Shown piece by piece: positions 9,366 through 18,163 of a DNA stretch of 64,000 nucleotides. The notes under the pieces are model-generated. The model made no database searches. It was given only the letters and a program-made list of their open reading frames with translations, and was not told where the DNA came from. The position numbers and the translations under genes are program-made. How positions within the stretch are numbered: the stretch's first letter is position 1; each line of letters opens with the position of its first letter. The stretch comes from Methanoculleus sp. 7T. Lineage in GTDB: Archaea > Halobacteriota > Methanomicrobia > Methanomicrobiales > Methanoculleaceae. The stretch covers positions 1,798,001 through 1,862,000 of the forward strand of contig NZ_JALPRP010000001.1 in NCBI RefSeq assembly GCF_023195915.1, given 5' to 3'.

Positions 9366-11177
9366 TTACGGCCTCCGGGCTCCCTTCTTCCGTCGCGCCG
9401 GGGCAAGACAGTTCCATGCGTTCCCGATGAGATCTTCTCGTCCGGCCGCGCGGAGCCCCTCGCAGACGAGCCCGTAGTTCTTTGGGTCCCGGTAGTGCAT
9501 GAGCGCCCGCTGGACCCTTTTTTCCCGGTCTCTCGGGACATAGACCTCCTTGAGGGTGAAGGGGTCGAGGCCGGTGTGATAGATGGTCGTCGAGATGCTC
9601 ATCGGCGTCGGCGTGAAGTCCTGCACCTGCTCGGTGTAGAGACCGGTGTCCCGAACGTACTCGGCGAGTTCGACCATATCCTCGATCCGGCACCCCGGGT
9701 GGCCGGACATGAAGTAGGGGACGAGATACTGCCGCTTCGATTTTCCTGCTTGGAGAGCCTCGAACCGCTCCCTGAAGGCTTCAAAGACCTCGCGAGACGG
9801 TTTTCCCATGCTGGCAGAGACCCGCGCCGAGACGTGCTCGGGAGCGACCTTGAGGTGCCCGGAGATGTGGTGCTCGCAGACCTCGGCGAGGTAGTCTCGG
9901 TCCTCCGGACCGATTAAGTCATACCTGATCCCCGACGCTATGAAGACCCGTTTCACCCCCGGAATCTCCCGCAGGCGTCTGAGCAGGCGGAGTTGTTCCT
10001 TGTGGCTCCGGTCGAGCGCGGGGCAGTCGATGCACCGGCGGTCGGGGCAGGTGCCGGCGTCGTCCCACCGGCCGCAGTGGATCCCGTACATGTTCGCGGT
10101 CGGCCCGCCGACGTCCTGGACCACGCCCGTAAACTCCGGCATCGCGGCCATCCGTTCCACCTCCCGAACGATGGAATCGATGCTCCGGCTCTGGATGATC
10201 CTCCCCTGATGGTGGGTGAGGGCGCAGAACGAGCAGGAGCCGAAACACCCCCGGTGGCTGACGACCGAGAACCTGACCGGTTCGAGGGCCGGGACCGGCT
10301 CGGTGTAGGAGGGGTGCGCCGCCCTCGCGTAGGGAAGTTCGTAGACCCGGTCGAGTTCTTCTCCGGAAAGCGGCATCGCCGGCGGGTTCTGGACGACGAC
10401 GGTCTTTGGGTGCGGTTGCGCCACCCTGCGGCCCCGCATGGGGTCCTGCTCCCGGTAGTGCTCTGCGAATGCCCGGGCGTAGGCGTAGCGGTCATCTCTC
10501 ACCTCTCCGTAGCTAGGGAGCACCACGTAGCCGGTGTGGTCCGTAGCCCGCCAGGTCTTCAGGTCGACCCGGTAGGCGGTGCCGGGGATGTCGGTGAGGG
10601 AGCCGGCCGCCTCACCGGCGGCGAGGCGGCGTGCGATCGCGACCACCTGGTGCTCGCCCATGCCGAAGACGAGGAGGTCGGCCGGAGCGTCGGCGAGGAT
10701 GGACTGCCGGACCGAGTCCGACCAGTAGTCGTAGTGGGCGAAGCGCCGGAGGCTCGCCTCGATCCCGCCGATGACGACCGGCGTTCCCGGGAAGAGGGCG
10801 TGGACCTTGTCGGTGTAGACGAGGGTCGCCCGGTCGGGCCGGAGAAGCCGTCCCCCGGGCGAGTAGACATCCGAACTCCGGCGCTTCAGGTTCGGGGTAA
10901 AGGCGTTCACCAGTGAATCGACGTTCCCGGCCGAGACCGAGAAGAAGAGCCCGGGCGTGCCGAGACGCCGGAAGTCGGCGTCGCTCCGCCAGTCGGGCTG
11001 GGCGATGACGCCGACCGAGAACCCGGCATCCCAGAGCACCCTGCCGATCAGCGCGGTCCCGAAAGAGGGGTGGTCGACGTAGGCGTCGCCGGTGATCAGG
11101 ATGATGTCGAACCGGTCGATACCGAGGCGCTCCGCTTCCTCCATCGTCATGGGGAGGAACGGCGGCTGGACGGTCAT
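9366..11177 (-). CDS. YgiQ family radical SAM protein
   Basis: A 603-residue member of the YgiQ family. It has the family N-terminus FLPMTMEEAERLGIDRFD, a B12-binding-like region with PSFGTALIGRVL, and the radical SAM iron-sulphur motif CFGSCSFC near the middle. Several later Cys residues (CGRWDDAGTCPDRRC) are typical of the family. Substrate is unknown. The C-terminus is basic (ARRKKGARRP). Its ATG overlaps the stop of the upstream PPC-domain gene by four bases, indicating translational coupling. Confidence 0.93.
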   Translation of the reverse strand: MTVQPPFLPMTMEEAERLGIDRFDIILITGDAYVDHPSFGTALIGRVLWDAGFSVGVIAQPDWRSDADFRRLGTPGLFFSVSAGNVDSLVNAFTPNLKRRSSDVYSPGGRLLRPDRATLVYTDKVHALFPGTPVVIGGIEASLRRFAHYDYWSDSVRQSILADAPADLLVFGMGEHQVVAIARRLAAGEAAGSLTDIPGTAYRVDLKTWRATDHTGYVVLPSYGEVRDDRYAYARAFAEHYREQDPMRGRRVAQPHPKTVVVQNPPAMPLSGEELDRVYELPYARAAHPSYTEPVPALEPVRFSVVSHRGCFGSCSFCALTHHQGRIIQSRSIDSIVREVERMAAMPEFTGVVQDVGGPTANMYGIHCGRWDDAGTCPDRRCIDCPALDRSHKEQLRLLRRLREIPGVKRVFIASGIRYDLIGPEDRDYLAEVCEHHISGHLKVAPEHVSARVSASMGKPSREVFEAFRERFEALQAGKSKRQYLVPYFMSGHPGCRIEDMVELAEYVRDTGLYTEQVQDFTPTPMSISTTIYHTGLDPFTLKEVYVPRDREKRVQRALMHYRDPKNYGLVCEGLRAAGREDLIGNAWNCLAPARRKKGARRP

Positions 11178-11623
11178 GGCAAGACCTTGTCGAAGACCGG
11201 CAGGTCGACCCCGGTCTTTTCATCCAGGGTCCGCTTCGCTACGATGCCGACGAACTCGGTGACGACCGCCTCGACGACGACGTAAACCTCCGCCTTCTCC
11301 CGGAGGCACCCGGCGAGCGACCGGATTCCTCTCCCCGCCGCCGTATGGATATGGATGGACGGCCCCTCTTCTCCCGGGTAGATGGTGGCGAATCCGAAGA
11401 CCTCCCATCCCCCGAGGGCCTCTTCACGCCTTGGGACCGGAGGAATGACCGGCTCCTTCGGCCCCGTCACGATCTTTGCCGACCGTACGGCGCCGAGGAA
11501 GTGGATCATGCCGCTTCTGATGTTCATCGCCGTCACGAAGCGCCGGATCTCCTTGATAAAATCCTCTCCGTCGTCAATCCTGACCGTAAAAACCCTGCCG
11601 ACCTGTCCTTCCGAGTATTGCAT
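11174..11623 (-). CDS. PPC (DUF296) domain protein
   Basis: A 149-residue single-domain PPC/DUF296 protein, related to the plant AT-hook-associated PPC domain; bacterial and archaeal forms are trimeric and of uncertain function. Seen features are MIHFLGAVRSAKI, the acidic GGWEVFGFATIYPGEEGP and the metal-like IHIHTAAGRG. The ATG at 11623 is used because it follows AGGAGAGG and matches the family start; the open frame continues upstream without support. It is translationally coupled to the YgiQ-like gene. Confidence 0.88.
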   Translation of the reverse strand: MQYSEGQVGRVFTVRIDDGEDFIKEIRRFVTAMNIRSGMIHFLGAVRSAKIVTGPKEPVIPPVPRREEALGGWEVFGFATIYPGEEGPSIHIHTAAGRGIRSLAGCLREKAEVYVVVEAVVTEFVGIVAKRTLDEKTGVDLPVFDKVLP

Positions 11624-11831
11624 GGACTTCCTCTCCTGATAGGTGGTGCCTCCTGATATTATAGTGCTTAACCCCTCGCCGCCGACCGCCGGGGGGAACG
11701 GGTATTTGTGCTCTTCCAAAGCGGGCGCGTCCGATGCCGTCAAATCGGAGCAAATGCCCCGCGGCAGGGTTCATATACCCGGGCCCGCAAACGAAGTTAG
11801 GTCTCTCCCCGCCGGGAGATATCATCGGTGC

Positions 11832-12950
11832 GTGGTTGCGGTGGTCTGGATCAGGGAACTCGATTACTTGCGGGGTTTTTCCGCCCTCGCCGTGATCGCC
11901 GTCCACGTCTCCATGAGCGCTACGCGGACCCCTGCTGCAGACCTGCTCTGCCTCTTAAACGTCTTCGTCTACATCATCGCCCACTTCGCCGTGCCCGTCT
12001 TCATCTTCATATCCGGGTGGGTGCTCGCACTCCGGTATGCTGGTGCGTACTCGGTCCCGGCCTACTACCGGCGCCGGGCACGGACAATCCTCCCCCCGTA
12101 CCTCTTCTTCACCGGCTTCTTCCTCCTCGTCTCGGTGGAGGGAGCGGTACATCTCGCAGGCGTGCCCGACCCGGGTACGGCGGCGGGCGCCCTCCTCATG
12201 GGGACCGCCGCCTACCACCTCTGGTTCTTCGTGCTGATCATCCAACTCTACCTCCTCTACCCGCTGATCGTCGGGGGTTACGACGCCTTCGACCGGGCCG
12301 GGGCGGCGCTCTATCTCCTCCTCGCCCTCCTCTTCGGCCAGGTCCTCTGGAACGTGGGCGCTCATGTTTTCGGGGCATTTGCGGGCGCAGAGTGGTATCC
12401 AGTGCTGATCCGCCTCTTCCCGTCGCACCTCTTCTACTTCGTGCTCGGCATCCACGCCGCCCGGCATACCGACCGGCTCCGGTCGGCACTCCGGTCCTTC
12501 TCCCCGGCATGGGTCCTCGCCGCGGCCGTTTCGGGCGCCCTGCTCCTCGGAGGCATATGGGTCGCGGCCGTGCTCCGCTACGGGAGTTTCTCCGGCGCAA
12601 CCCTCGCCGTCTTCTGCGTCTACCGTATCCTCGAGCCGCTCTACTACGTCCCCGTCATCGCCGTGCTCATCCTCGCCGCGGGACGGCTGGAGGCGGCCGG
12701 CGGGCGTCTGAGCGGTGCAGCCCGGTCGTTCGGCGAGCACTCGTTCGGGATATACCTTATTCACCCCCTTATCATCGCCGCCTGTGCGGCTGTCTGGGCC
12801 TCTCTCACCGGGCTTTCGTGGGCGGACTGGGCGACCTACCCGGTGCTCTTCGCGGCGACGGCGGCGTTGAGTTACGGTATCGTCCGGGTTGCCGCCCCCC
12901 TCCCATGCACCGGGCGCCTGTTGGGTTCGAGGCGTTCCGGCGGCACATGA
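11832..12950 (+). CDS. Acyltransferase 3 family membrane protein
   Basis: A protein of about 372 residues with some ten hydrophobic segments and the acyltransferase-3 signature RELDYLRGFSALAVIAVH at its N-terminus, including the conserved Arg and His. Family members O-acylate sugars or other surface compounds at the membrane. C-terminal HSFGIYLIHPLII is also typical. The start is a GTG at 11832 or 11841; GGGAG lies upstream at 11813-11818. Placed just before the surface-protein locus, it could modify surface glycans, which is inference. Confidence 0.88.
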   Translation: MVAVVWIRELDYLRGFSALAVIAVHVSMSATRTPAADLLCLLNVFVYIIAHFAVPVFIFISGWVLALRYAGAYSVPAYYRRRARTILPPYLFFTGFFLLVSVEGAVHLAGVPDPGTAAGALLMGTAAYHLWFFVLIIQLYLLYPLIVGGYDAFDRAGAALYLLLALLFGQVLWNVGAHVFGAFAGAEWYPVLIRLFPSHLFYFVLGIHAARHTDRLRSALRSFSPAWVLAAAVSGALLLGGIWVAAVLRYGSFSGATLAVFCVYRILEPLYYVPVIAVLILAAGRLEAAGGRLSGAARSFGEHSFGIYLIHPLIIAACAAVWASLTGLSWADWATYPVLFAATAALSYGIVRVAAPLPCTGRLLGSRRSGGT

Positions 12951-13249
12951 CCCTCGTCTCTCTCAAGTTTACCTACCGGAGAAAAAGGTTACGTTTTTAT
13001 TGGTGAACGACAGGCCCCGGTTTTTGCAACCGACCCCTCCGGCAGTCAGTGAGCCGGGATATTCGGTCGGTTCCGCCCCCTTCTAGTCGGGAGTTCTCGC
13101 GCCCCTATATCTCCTAAGATCTCCGATATCTCAGTAGAATAAGCAAAATCCGGTATTATCGGTTCGCAGTTTGATTGCGCTTCCTAAGCATCATCCGTTG
13201 TCCATCAGAACTACCCTCGTGCCCTTGCTTGTCTCCAATCAATAGAAAA
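12951..13249. other. Intergenic stretch without recognised gene
   Basis: I see no gene here. T-rich runs near 12990 and 13020 may end transcription of the acyltransferase gene. The AT content rises toward 13230, where the promoter of the surface-protein locus begins. Confidence 0.5.
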
Positions 13250-13258
13250 TTATATATA
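13250..13258 (+). promoter_or_regulatory. TATA box of surface-protein gene
   Basis: TTATATATA is a near-ideal archaeal TATA box. Initiation about 25 bases downstream would fall at about 13279, exactly at the first base of the closing stem of the structured leader. This predicts a long leader of about 180 nt for the gene at 13462. Confidence 0.75.
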
Positions 13259-13278
13259 CTATTGTAGGTATCTCTAGG

Positions 13279-13440
13279 TCACGGTAGTTGCCGAGGCCAG
13301 CCGGGTGGGGAGAGAGAACAGGATGCCGATGGGCGCCCGGCCGGCCGATGAGGCGAGACTTCGCCCCGGTAACCGGGGAAGAACAAGGTCCTGCTACCGT
13401 GCCAGGTGGCCCGTCCCGCAAACCACCGCCTGGAAGCCAC
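13279..13440 (+). promoter_or_regulatory. Structured 5' leader RNA element
   Basis: The predicted leader folds into a closed multi-branch structure. The ends pair perfectly over 8 bp: CACGGTAG (13280-13287) with CTACCGTG (13394-13401). Inside are GGCCAGCCGGG (13295-13305) with CCCGGCCGGCC (13336-13346, one mismatch), GGCGA/TCGCC (13352-13365) and CCCCGG/CCGGGG (13364-13378); the last two share bases and may alternate. A further hairpin, CCAGGTGG with CCACC-GCC-TGG, lies at 13403-13433, followed by the GGAGG ribosome site. I do not recognise a known riboswitch class. Confidence 0.65.
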
Positions 13441-13461
13441 ATCTAATGGAGGAATTGTAGA

Positions 13462-14520
13462 ATGAAAATCCGAGTACCGCTAGGTATCATTACCGCGGTT
13501 ATGATGGTACTGGCAGTCATGGTTCTGCCGGTTTCCGCGGCGACAACGCCGCAGAACGTTGAGACTTCGGCTATGATCGCAACGGGGGGAGGTAGCATTC
13601 CCATTGTGCTCTGCAAATGGGAAGCTGATACCACCGACTCCTGGGAAGATGGTGATCCGACACACGCCATCCCGGGAAGCCAGTTCCTGCCCCCTGCAAT
13701 ATATGAAGCCCAGAAGCCTATTCAATATTTCGCTGTCGTCTGGGATGACGAGGACAACGGCAATGTGAACGTGGTCGCCTGGGACGTCTTCCACCCGAAC
13801 GACACCTGGATCCCTGAAGAGATCAGGGGCACGTTCAAGTACCAGGTGATGGGCACGAAGATCACCGACAAGGCTCAGGCCGTGGCACTCTTCCAGAGGG
13901 CGACGAACGCCGGCCTGCTGACGATTGAAGACGGGTTCGACGCGAACACCATCCTCACCGAGTACCTCGAGAAGGGCACCGCCGCTCTCTGGGTCGGCAC
14001 CGCTGACCTTGATTACCAGCAGCCCGCCGGCAACTACCGGGTCGAGGCGAACGCCATCGACTTCAACAACAACTGGGCCGTGCCGCTGGTGAACACCTTC
14101 CTGTATGTGCCCGTCGCTGCCTTTGAGTTGGACTTCAACGCGGTCAACTACGGGTCCGTGAACGTCAACACGCACAAGTGGGTTGCAGGCAACACCATCT
14201 TCATCCAGGATGACAACCGGCCGACCATCCGGAACATCGGCAACACCCACCTCCAGGTCACCGTCGCGCAGGACGACATGGGCCTTGGGGAGAGCCTGAG
14301 CGGCTGGAACGTCCAGTGGGACGCCCGGCTGGGCAACGATGACGCCTACACGGAGGTCTACGAGCCCTACGAGCAAGTTACCCTGCCGAACCCGCTCGAA
14401 CTCTGCGACACCGATGAGCTCGACTTCTCCATCCAGGTCTTCAAGGGAACCACCGGCGAGAAGACCGGCACGATGACCCTCGGGGCCATTGTCTACCCCG
14501 AGAACACGGTTGCGGTGTAA
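13462..14520 (+). CDS. Secreted surface protein, S-layer candidate
   Basis: A 352-residue protein with a clear signal peptide (residues 1 to about 26, ending PVSA) and no other membrane segment. It contains motifs PGSQFLPP, TIRNIGN and AQDDMGL that recur in the protein encoded at 15892, so the two are paralogs. A strong promoter, structured leader and GGAGG ribosome site suggest high expression, and a 14-bp hairpin follows the gene. A role as a major cell-surface or S-layer protein is inferred; no named domain is recognised. Confidence 0.85.
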   Translation: MKIRVPLGIITAVMMVLAVMVLPVSAATTPQNVETSAMIATGGGSIPIVLCKWEADTTDSWEDGDPTHAIPGSQFLPPAIYEAQKPIQYFAVVWDDEDNGNVNVVAWDVFHPNDTWIPEEIRGTFKYQVMGTKITDKAQAVALFQRATNAGLLTIEDGFDANTILTEYLEKGTAALWVGTADLDYQQPAGNYRVEANAIDFNNNWAVPLVNTFLYVPVAAFELDFNAVNYGSVNVNTHKWVAGNTIFIQDDNRPTIRNIGNTHLQVTVAQDDMGLGESLSGWNVQWDARLGNDDAYTEVYEPYEQVTLPNPLELCDTDELDFSIQVFKGTTGEKTGTMTLGAIVYPENTVAV

Positions 14521-14553
14521 ATTCGCGTGCGGCAATAGGCTGTGACCATTCGA

Positions 14554-14590
14554 CTGGTTTTGTGCCGTATCCCGGCACAAAACCGGTTTT
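14554..14590 (+). terminator. Strong hairpin with T run after surface gene
   Basis: CTGGTTTTGTGCCG (14554-14567) pairs with CGGCACAAAACCGG (14573-14586) around a 5-base loop, with one G-T pair, and is followed by TTTT. It lies 34 bases after the stop at 14520 and 50 bases before the next start. It could end most transcripts, or protect the 3' end of the first message, so that the upstream gene is expressed more than its neighbours. Confidence 0.7.
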
Positions 14591-14639
14591 ATGATTGCCG
14601 GCACGTAGCCAACAACTGCACAGAAAACGAGGAGAGACG

Positions 14640-15833
14640 ATGAATCAGATAGCAAGGGTGACGATGGTCGTCGCCGTCGTCTTGGCGGCGGCGATCGTCT
14701 GTCAGCCCGTGAGTGCTGCAGGCATAGCCGTCGGACCTTCCAGCCAGGCTGTTGAGAACATGCTGCGGGGAGGGTCCTTTGAGCGGTCGTTGACGATCTT
14801 TAATCCGTCTGAGATGGGCTTTGATGTGGTCCTGAAGACCGAAGGGTCCGCGAAGGACTGGGTCAAGTTCTCTTCCATCGATCGCAACGAAGAGCTCCAG
14901 AAGGTCTACGTCCCGAAGAAGGGCCAGACCCCTGTCTTGATGAAGGTGACGGTCCCCGAAGATGCCGCGAACGGCCGTTACACGACGAAGATCGTCGTTG
15001 AGACGATTCCGGGCGAAGAGGTCCCCGGCTCGGTGGGGATGGTCCTCCAGGCGACATCCGCTCTGGAGATCACGGTCACCGATGTCGAGCGCGTCTCCGG
15101 TGAGGTCACGAGCGTCGTGGTGAGGGATACCGAGGTGGACATCCCGCTGGGCGTCGAGGTCGGTTTCAAGAACACGGGGAACGTTGTCGTGACCCCTGAG
15201 ATCACCGCCGTCATATCCCGGGACGGGTCGGTCGTCGCGACCGTCTCCAAGGCCGAGACGCCGGTGCGGCCCGGCGCTACGGAGCCGATCGTGGTGCACT
15301 GGCCCAACGAGGGATTCGCGGCCGGGACCTACCAGGCGAACGTTACGGTCTCGCTCCGCGGCGAGGTGCTCGCCGACGAGGGTCGAACCTTTGCGATCCT
15401 GCCGTTAGGGTCCCTTACCCGGCAGGGCGAATTGACCGATCTCGGCTACGACGGGGCGCTCACCGTCGGCAAACCGATCAAGATCACCGGCGTCTTCAAG
15501 AATTCGGGGTCGATCGCGACGAGGGCCAAACTCTCGGGCGAGGTCTACCGGGGCGGCAACCTGATCGACGTGGTATCGGGCGATGAGATGACCATTCTGG
15601 TCTTCTCCGAGAATCCCCTGACCGCGTACTACACCCCGAAGGAGCCGGGGGAGTACACGATGAAGACCTGTGCCGTCTTCGAGGGCAAGACGACCGATGC
15701 AAAGGACGTGGTCTTTACCGTCCAGCCGGATTCGTCGGGCCTGAATCTGCCGCTCTCCCCGGTCCCGGTTGCTGCAGCGCTCGCATTCATCTGTCTCTTC
15801 GTAACGGGAAGACGATGCCGCGAAAAACGGTGA
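14640..15833 (+). CDS. Ig-like surface protein with C-terminal anchor
   Basis: A 397-residue protein with a signal peptide (about 1-26), beta-rich Ig-like repeats resembling the NEW/COG1470 type (VEVGFKNTGNVVVTPEITA, ITGVFKNSGSIATRAKL), and one C-terminal membrane helix (LSPVPVAAALAFICLFV) followed by a basic tail. The topology is therefore an exposed ectodomain tethered at the membrane. A GAGGAG site precedes the ATG at 14640. Because it sits between two paralogous secreted proteins, it may anchor or assemble them; that is inference. Confidence 0.85.
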   Translation: MNQIARVTMVVAVVLAAAIVCQPVSAAGIAVGPSSQAVENMLRGGSFERSLTIFNPSEMGFDVVLKTEGSAKDWVKFSSIDRNEELQKVYVPKKGQTPVLMKVTVPEDAANGRYTTKIVVETIPGEEVPGSVGMVLQATSALEITVTDVERVSGEVTSVVVRDTEVDIPLGVEVGFKNTGNVVVTPEITAVISRDGSVVATVSKAETPVRPGATEPIVVHWPNEGFAAGTYQANVTVSLRGEVLADEGRTFAILPLGSLTRQGELTDLGYDGALTVGKPIKITGVFKNSGSIATRAKLSGEVYRGGNLIDVVSGDEMTILVFSENPLTAYYTPKEPGEYTMKTCAVFEGKTTDAKDVVFTVQPDSSGLNLPLSPVPVAAALAFICLFVTGRRCREKR

Positions 15834-15891
15834 CCGGTTTCTGCCCGTGCGTCCTGCACGGATAGGGTCACCTGATGAAGAGAGGCAGTAG

Positions 15892-17457
15892 ATGATGAAG
15901 ATTATGGACAGGATCGCGATCTTCTTCGTGATCCTCCTTGTTTCGGCCTCCGCCGTGCCGGCGTTCGCGGGTTCGCTCGGGGACGCACCCGATGCTCCTT
16001 CCATAGAGGGCGCCTTGGGAGCGGAGGCCGGTGCCGGAGCGGCCGACAACGATAGCCGGCTCCCGGACGAGCCTCTTCTGGAACCGGTTAGCCCCGGCGA
16101 GGATTCAGGCGGGCTCGGTGAAGATACGCCGGCCCCGGACGGTCCGCCCGACGGCGATGCGGTTGCTACGCCTTCTCCGGAGGTTGAGGACGCCCCCGCC
16201 GAAACGACCGGCCCGAGCGGGATGACGGCCGCGGCCACGGCTACGCCTACTCCGGGATTCAACGAGTCCGAAGGGGACGGCGTGCCGGAGGGTCCGGGCG
16301 TGGGCCTGCCTGGGGTTGAGAACGCTACAACGACGCCGCAACCGGTGGAGACGCCTGTCCCGACCGTGGATGAGCCTGAGGTCACCCCTGAACCCACGGC
16401 TTCTCCTGAAGAGACCCCCACGCCTGTCGATCCGACCCCTAAAGCAACCAACGAGTCGAGTTCAGGCGATGTACCACCTGTTAACGCCACGACTCCGGCC
16501 CCGACGAGTTCTCCGAATCCAACTCCGTCGACAGGCTCGGATGTGGTGAAGAACGAATCCGAATCTTCGGGTTCGTCGCCCGAGAACGAGACGGCCGGGG
16601 AGACCCCGTCCCGTGCGGCCGTGCTCTGCATCTGGGAGCAGCTCGATCCCGCCGGCGGCTCGCTCGACGATGACCCGGTTCAGCCGGGAAGCCAGTTCCT
16701 GCCGCCCTGCGCCTACGGCGCAACAAAGACCGTTGAGATCCGTGCGGTCGTCACCGGCGGCGGCGCGACGCCGCACTCCATCGTGGCCGACGTGACGTCG
16801 CCCGACGGTTCGGCCTTCTCTCGGGTCAACCTGACCCGGCAGGGTTCCGCGACCGACACGCTCGAGGCGGCCTCCATAGCCGGGCTGGTCGTCTACGCTC
16901 ACGGGTCGAGCCTCAACGAGGCGGTGCGTGCCCTGGAGGAGTCCCGTGCGGCGGTCTACGTGGGTGAACTCGAACTTCCGTTCAGCCAGATGCCCGGTGA
17001 CTATCGGGTCTCGGTGCAGGTCCTGCCCGAAGGTATGGACCCGGCCGATCAGCCGCTTGCCGGTATCTTTACGTACCTGCCGACGGCGTCGTTCGAGATC
17101 GATTTTGTGACGGTGGACTACGGCACCGTCGAACCGGGGAACGACGCATGGGTCGAGGGTGACGCCGACTTCGGGACAGCACAGAGACCGACGGTGCGCA
17201 ACACCGGCAACGTGCCGATCCGCATCGCGGTCAGCCAGGATGACATGGGGCTTGATGTCTCTATCGCATACACGGCAAAACTCGGCAACAACGGCACTCC
17301 GGTCACCTTCGGGCCGATGGAAGAGGTAACGCTCCCCGGCGTCCTGCCGGTGAACGAAGCGGCGCCGCTCTCGCTCGCCCTCAAGATATCGGGCGGCGAG
17401 GGTACGCCGAACGGGAGACTTCTGGTCAGTTGCGTCCCCCACGCGGCGGAGCACTGA
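15892..17457 (+). CDS. Secreted surface protein with Thr/Pro/Glu-rich stalk
   Basis: A 521-residue protein. It has a signal peptide (about 1-27), then a low-complexity Pro/Thr/Glu/Ser stretch (about 30-240) that is probably extended and O-glycosylated, and a C-terminal domain homologous to the protein at 13462: PGSQFLPP, TVRNTGN, SQDDMGL and the preceding VLCIWE all recur. The family domain thus exists once nearly alone and once on a stalk. Two ATGs, 15892 and 15895, are possible; AGAGG lies upstream. T-rich sequence just after the stop may terminate transcription. Confidence 0.85.
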   Translation: MMKIMDRIAIFFVILLVSASAVPAFAGSLGDAPDAPSIEGALGAEAGAGAADNDSRLPDEPLLEPVSPGEDSGGLGEDTPAPDGPPDGDAVATPSPEVEDAPAETTGPSGMTAAATATPTPGFNESEGDGVPEGPGVGLPGVENATTTPQPVETPVPTVDEPEVTPEPTASPEETPTPVDPTPKATNESSSGDVPPVNATTPAPTSSPNPTPSTGSDVVKNESESSGSSPENETAGETPSRAAVLCIWEQLDPAGGSLDDDPVQPGSQFLPPCAYGATKTVEIRAVVTGGGATPHSIVADVTSPDGSAFSRVNLTRQGSATDTLEAASIAGLVVYAHGSSLNEAVRALEESRAAVYVGELELPFSQMPGDYRVSVQVLPEGMDPADQPLAGIFTYLPTASFEIDFVTVDYGTVEPGNDAWVEGDADFGTAQRPTVRNTGNVPIRIAVSQDDMGLDVSIAYTAKLGNNGTPVTFGPMEEVTLPGVLPVNEAAPLSLALKISGGEGTPNGRLLVSCVPHAAEH

Positions 17458-17962
17458 CCCGCTCACCTTTTTTGGCCGAGACAGAGAGGCCCGGTATCCC
17501 AAGCCGCCTTCCTCCTATCCGCCCGGCACCGCCGGCTCCGGCGAAGATCGTCGACGACCTTGGGCTGATCGGTCTTCAAGACAACCCCGGCGCAAACCCG
17601 CCGGAGGTGCTCGGGGTGGTTGGGTGAGGAGCGGAGGCTGTTCTGTTGTCCGGTCCTCCGAGGTGCCCCCACTGTGCTGGGACTGAAGCGCCTTCTGTTC
17701 AGTTGGAACTCTGCAGTAATGCCCGCCGCCCATATACCTCGGGCAGCGGAGCCGGAATGAAATGGATGGATACTATGCAAAAAGCGCGCAGGGACGGCGG
17801 GTGCAAACTCTTATAAGAATGCAAGGAACCGGGCGTCTCGACTCGGAGGCGGCGAGGATGGCCCCCTAGCGGGGGCGTTGAATTCCCGGATTTATGAGTT
17901 TATTTTGAGGGCTATTGCCCCGGAAAACAAATCCCTAAAATCGTCGGTTTCCCGAAAAACAG
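17458..17962. other. Intergenic stretch, no gene called
   Basis: A T6 run at about 17467-17473 probably ends the surface-protein transcript. An open frame on the minus strand (17463-17780) has no recognisable family and a composition unlike neighbours. A TATA-like CTTATAAG occurs at 17811-17818 and a GC hairpin (GGCCCCCTAGCGGGGGC) near 17858-17875, which could mark a small RNA, but nothing identifies one. Confidence 0.4.
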
Positions 17963-18036
17963 TGGGCTCGCTGAGATTCGAACTCAGGACCTCCGCCATG
18001 TCAAGGCGACGTCATAACCAGCTAGACCACGAGCCC
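17963..18036 (-). tRNA. tRNA-Val (GAC)
   Basis: The minus strand folds as a 74-nt tRNA. Acceptor GGGCTCG pairs with CGAGCCC, the T arm is CTGAG-TTCGAAT-CTCAG, and the anticodon loop TTGACAT gives anticodon GAC for valine. No intron is present and CCA is not encoded. Confidence 0.95.
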
Positions 18037-18163
18037 GTGTCTGCTCAATAAGATTGGTGTTCTGGGTATAAAACTATTCGCTTCCGGCACAAGCCGGTCT
18101 CTCTCGCGCCCGCCCCGCCGGGGGCCGGCACGCGGTTATAAAGGGGGTGATGGCCGGGACCGA

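Noticed and set aside
13279-13440. Fluoride riboswitch, SRP RNA or RNase P RNA as identity of the leader
   Set aside because: Words such as CCGATGAGGCG recall the fluoride class, but the required pairing and order are absent; no SRP GGAAG loop or RNase P GAGGAAAGTCC core was found.
17463-17780. A 105-codon minus-strand frame that might be a transposase fragment
   Set aside because: No catalytic motif, no inverted repeats and no similarity I can name.
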